Shown here: positions 31,791 through 32,507 of the stretch, one piece after another
Position numbering within the stretch: position 1 is the first letter of the stretch
How the letters are laid out: each line of letters opens with the position of its first letter
Assembly (NCBI RefSeq): GCF_027482425.1
Contig: NZ_JAIXWA010000012.1
Location: forward strand, 1 to 32,507
Direction: 5' to 3'
DNA: 32,507 bases
Source: Flavobacterium sp.
GTDB taxonomy: Bacteria; Bacteroidota; Bacteroidia; Flavobacteriales; Flavobacteriaceae
The notes under the pieces: model-generated
The model's database searches: none
Told to the model about the DNA's origin: nothing
The model's input: the letters and a program-made list of their open reading frames with translations, nothing else
Program-made: the position numbers and the translations under genes

Positions 31791-32096
31791 ATGGCATGTG
31801 CATTAATAATGGGTGCAATAATGGGAATGTTAGGTCAAGGCTTATATTTGTCCATTCATTATTACTTATGTGCTTCATTTCATTCTAAATTTACCACTAG
31901 CGATAGTGTTCAGGCGGCAAAAACAGTTATAGCAAGTCTACTCATCGGAGGACTATCGGAATGCATCCTAGTCCATTTTACTCCCTCAACAACGCTAGGA
32001 ATCATCCCACTTTTATTAGGCGCCTTTTTACCTTTGGGCTTTCAAAAACTCAATGGTATTGGACCGCATAAAGAAAAGCATCGTTCCACATTTTAG
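31791..32096 (+). CDS. Holin-like small membrane protein
   Basis: 101 residues with three hydrophobic segments (about 3-27, 42-61 and 66-84) and a charged C-terminal tail (GPHKEKHRSTF), the size and layout of a three-helix phage holin. Immediately upstream the frame remains open back to 31712 without a start codon and encodes a basic stretch (KLKKLNQRFGRIFKPIR), so the true protein may once have started further upstream and been cut by the hairpin at 31701. The amidase-like endolysin frame begins 23 bp downstream, which is the classic holin-endolysin order. Holin assignment rests on topology and context only. Confidence 0.55.
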   Translation: MACALIMGAIMGMLGQGLYLSIHYYLCASFHSKFTTSDSVQAAKTVIASLLIGGLSECILVHFTPSTTLGIIPLLLGAFLPLGFQKLNGIGPHKEKHRSTF

Positions 32097-32119
32097 AAAT
32101 CAAACCAAATCAATTACCC

Positions 32120-32507
32120 ATGGTTGCGATCGATACAAAGTATGTAGAGAGTTATAATCGTTCAAGAAGGCTTATTTATACAGTGAATGCTTTAGTTCTC
32201 CATCGCTCTTTACCCTATTCGACCACCAAATCAATGTAAAATCGGATACAGTTTATAAATAAGCGACGGTACAACAACGAACGTCAATTGATGCTGTATG
32301 CACCACATTATATAATAAGCGAAACTGCAATTGTACAAACATTACCTGAAACGGAAACAGGATTTCATATTGGTGTTGCATTTTACAATTATACCCCCTT
32401 AGCCCTTCAATTAATGGGCAAAGAAAAATCAACAAATAATGTAACTTTTGGAATCGAACTCTGTGCTATCGATGGACCCATTTCTCAAAAAGTTTTACAA
32501 AATGTAA
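32120..32507 (+). pseudogene. N-acetylmuramoyl-L-alanine amidase-like endolysin with an in-frame stop, runs off the window
   Basis: From ATG at 32120 the frame reads MVAIDTKYVESYNRSRRLIY..LVLHRSL.. to a TAA at 32237-32239, then continues in the same frame to the window end. After the stop, APHYIISETAIVQTLPETE.., GFHIGVAFYN and NVTFGIELCAIDGPIS follow the order of Amidase_2 domains: an early zinc histidine (VLH), A/S-x-HY-[IV]-[IV], an H-x-G histidine and the FGIELC segment (usually IGIELV). Such amidases cleave the MurNAc-L-Ala bond of peptidoglycan. Either the gene is dead, the stop is a base-calling error, or a short N-terminal peptide is made separately; an internal ATG exists at 32291. 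Confidence 0.6.

Overview
The window looks like a chromosome segment of a Flavobacterium-like member of the Flavobacteriaceae (Bacteroidota). It is AT-rich. Many genes are preceded by the Bacteroidota -7 box TAnnTTTG, twice with a TTTG -33 box exactly 19 bp upstream. The recognisable housekeeping genes (apt, gcvT, yebC, a TatD-type hydrolase) and the BlaI/M56 pair fit this group. No species is claimed.

Layout. 1-142 is low-complexity repeat behind a minus-strand TatD-family hydrolase (143-784). 1441-5362 holds five plus-strand single-gene units separated by about 95-135 bp imperfect palindromes that begin near (G)CC/GCTAAC and usually end near GTTRGGC/GTTGGC. Two of the genes have their stop codon inside the left core. 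I read this as an integron-type gene-cassette array (attC sites) with no integrase in view. Cargo: a small secreted protein, an alpha/beta hydrolase, a two-helix membrane protein, an Ntn amide hydrolase of the choloylglycine/penicillin acylase family, and a surface-adhesin-E-like secreted protein. Then come eroded fragments, a P-type cation ATPase with an odd poly-lysine replacement in a conserved motif, and an MFS transporter.

9959-14418 is mostly chromosomal backbone: a hypothetical gene, a BlaI-type repressor with its M56 (BlaR1-like) sensor, a secreted paralogue of the sensor's periplasmic domain, a 47-residue conserved-looking protein and apt. A tRNA-Arg(ACG) gene follows, flanked by a broken tRNA-Arg-like copy and a third 3'-end copy, as expected of a used integration site. 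From there to about 26.2 kb the DNA is accessory and decaying: a broken gene, a small operon with an excisionase-like HTH protein, an ECF sigma factor next to a membrane-anchored protein with a GreA/GreB C-terminal-like domain, secreted proteins and lipoproteins, and a minus-strand cluster of at least five frameshifted or truncated genes interrupted by a MITE-like element and an IS982-family remnant.

26.3-29.3 kb is a four-gene operon ending in a NarL-type two-component system. Its upstream region carries four copies of an AGGAAAAA(T) box in palindromic array. A second four-box array of the same design, with the same 22-bp phasing, lies at 31525-31600, upstream of a holin-like membrane protein and an amidase-like endolysin broken by a stop codon. 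gcvT and yebC lie between the two arrays. The most interesting hypothesis from this window is that this two-component system controls both its own operon and a lysis-type cassette through these boxes.
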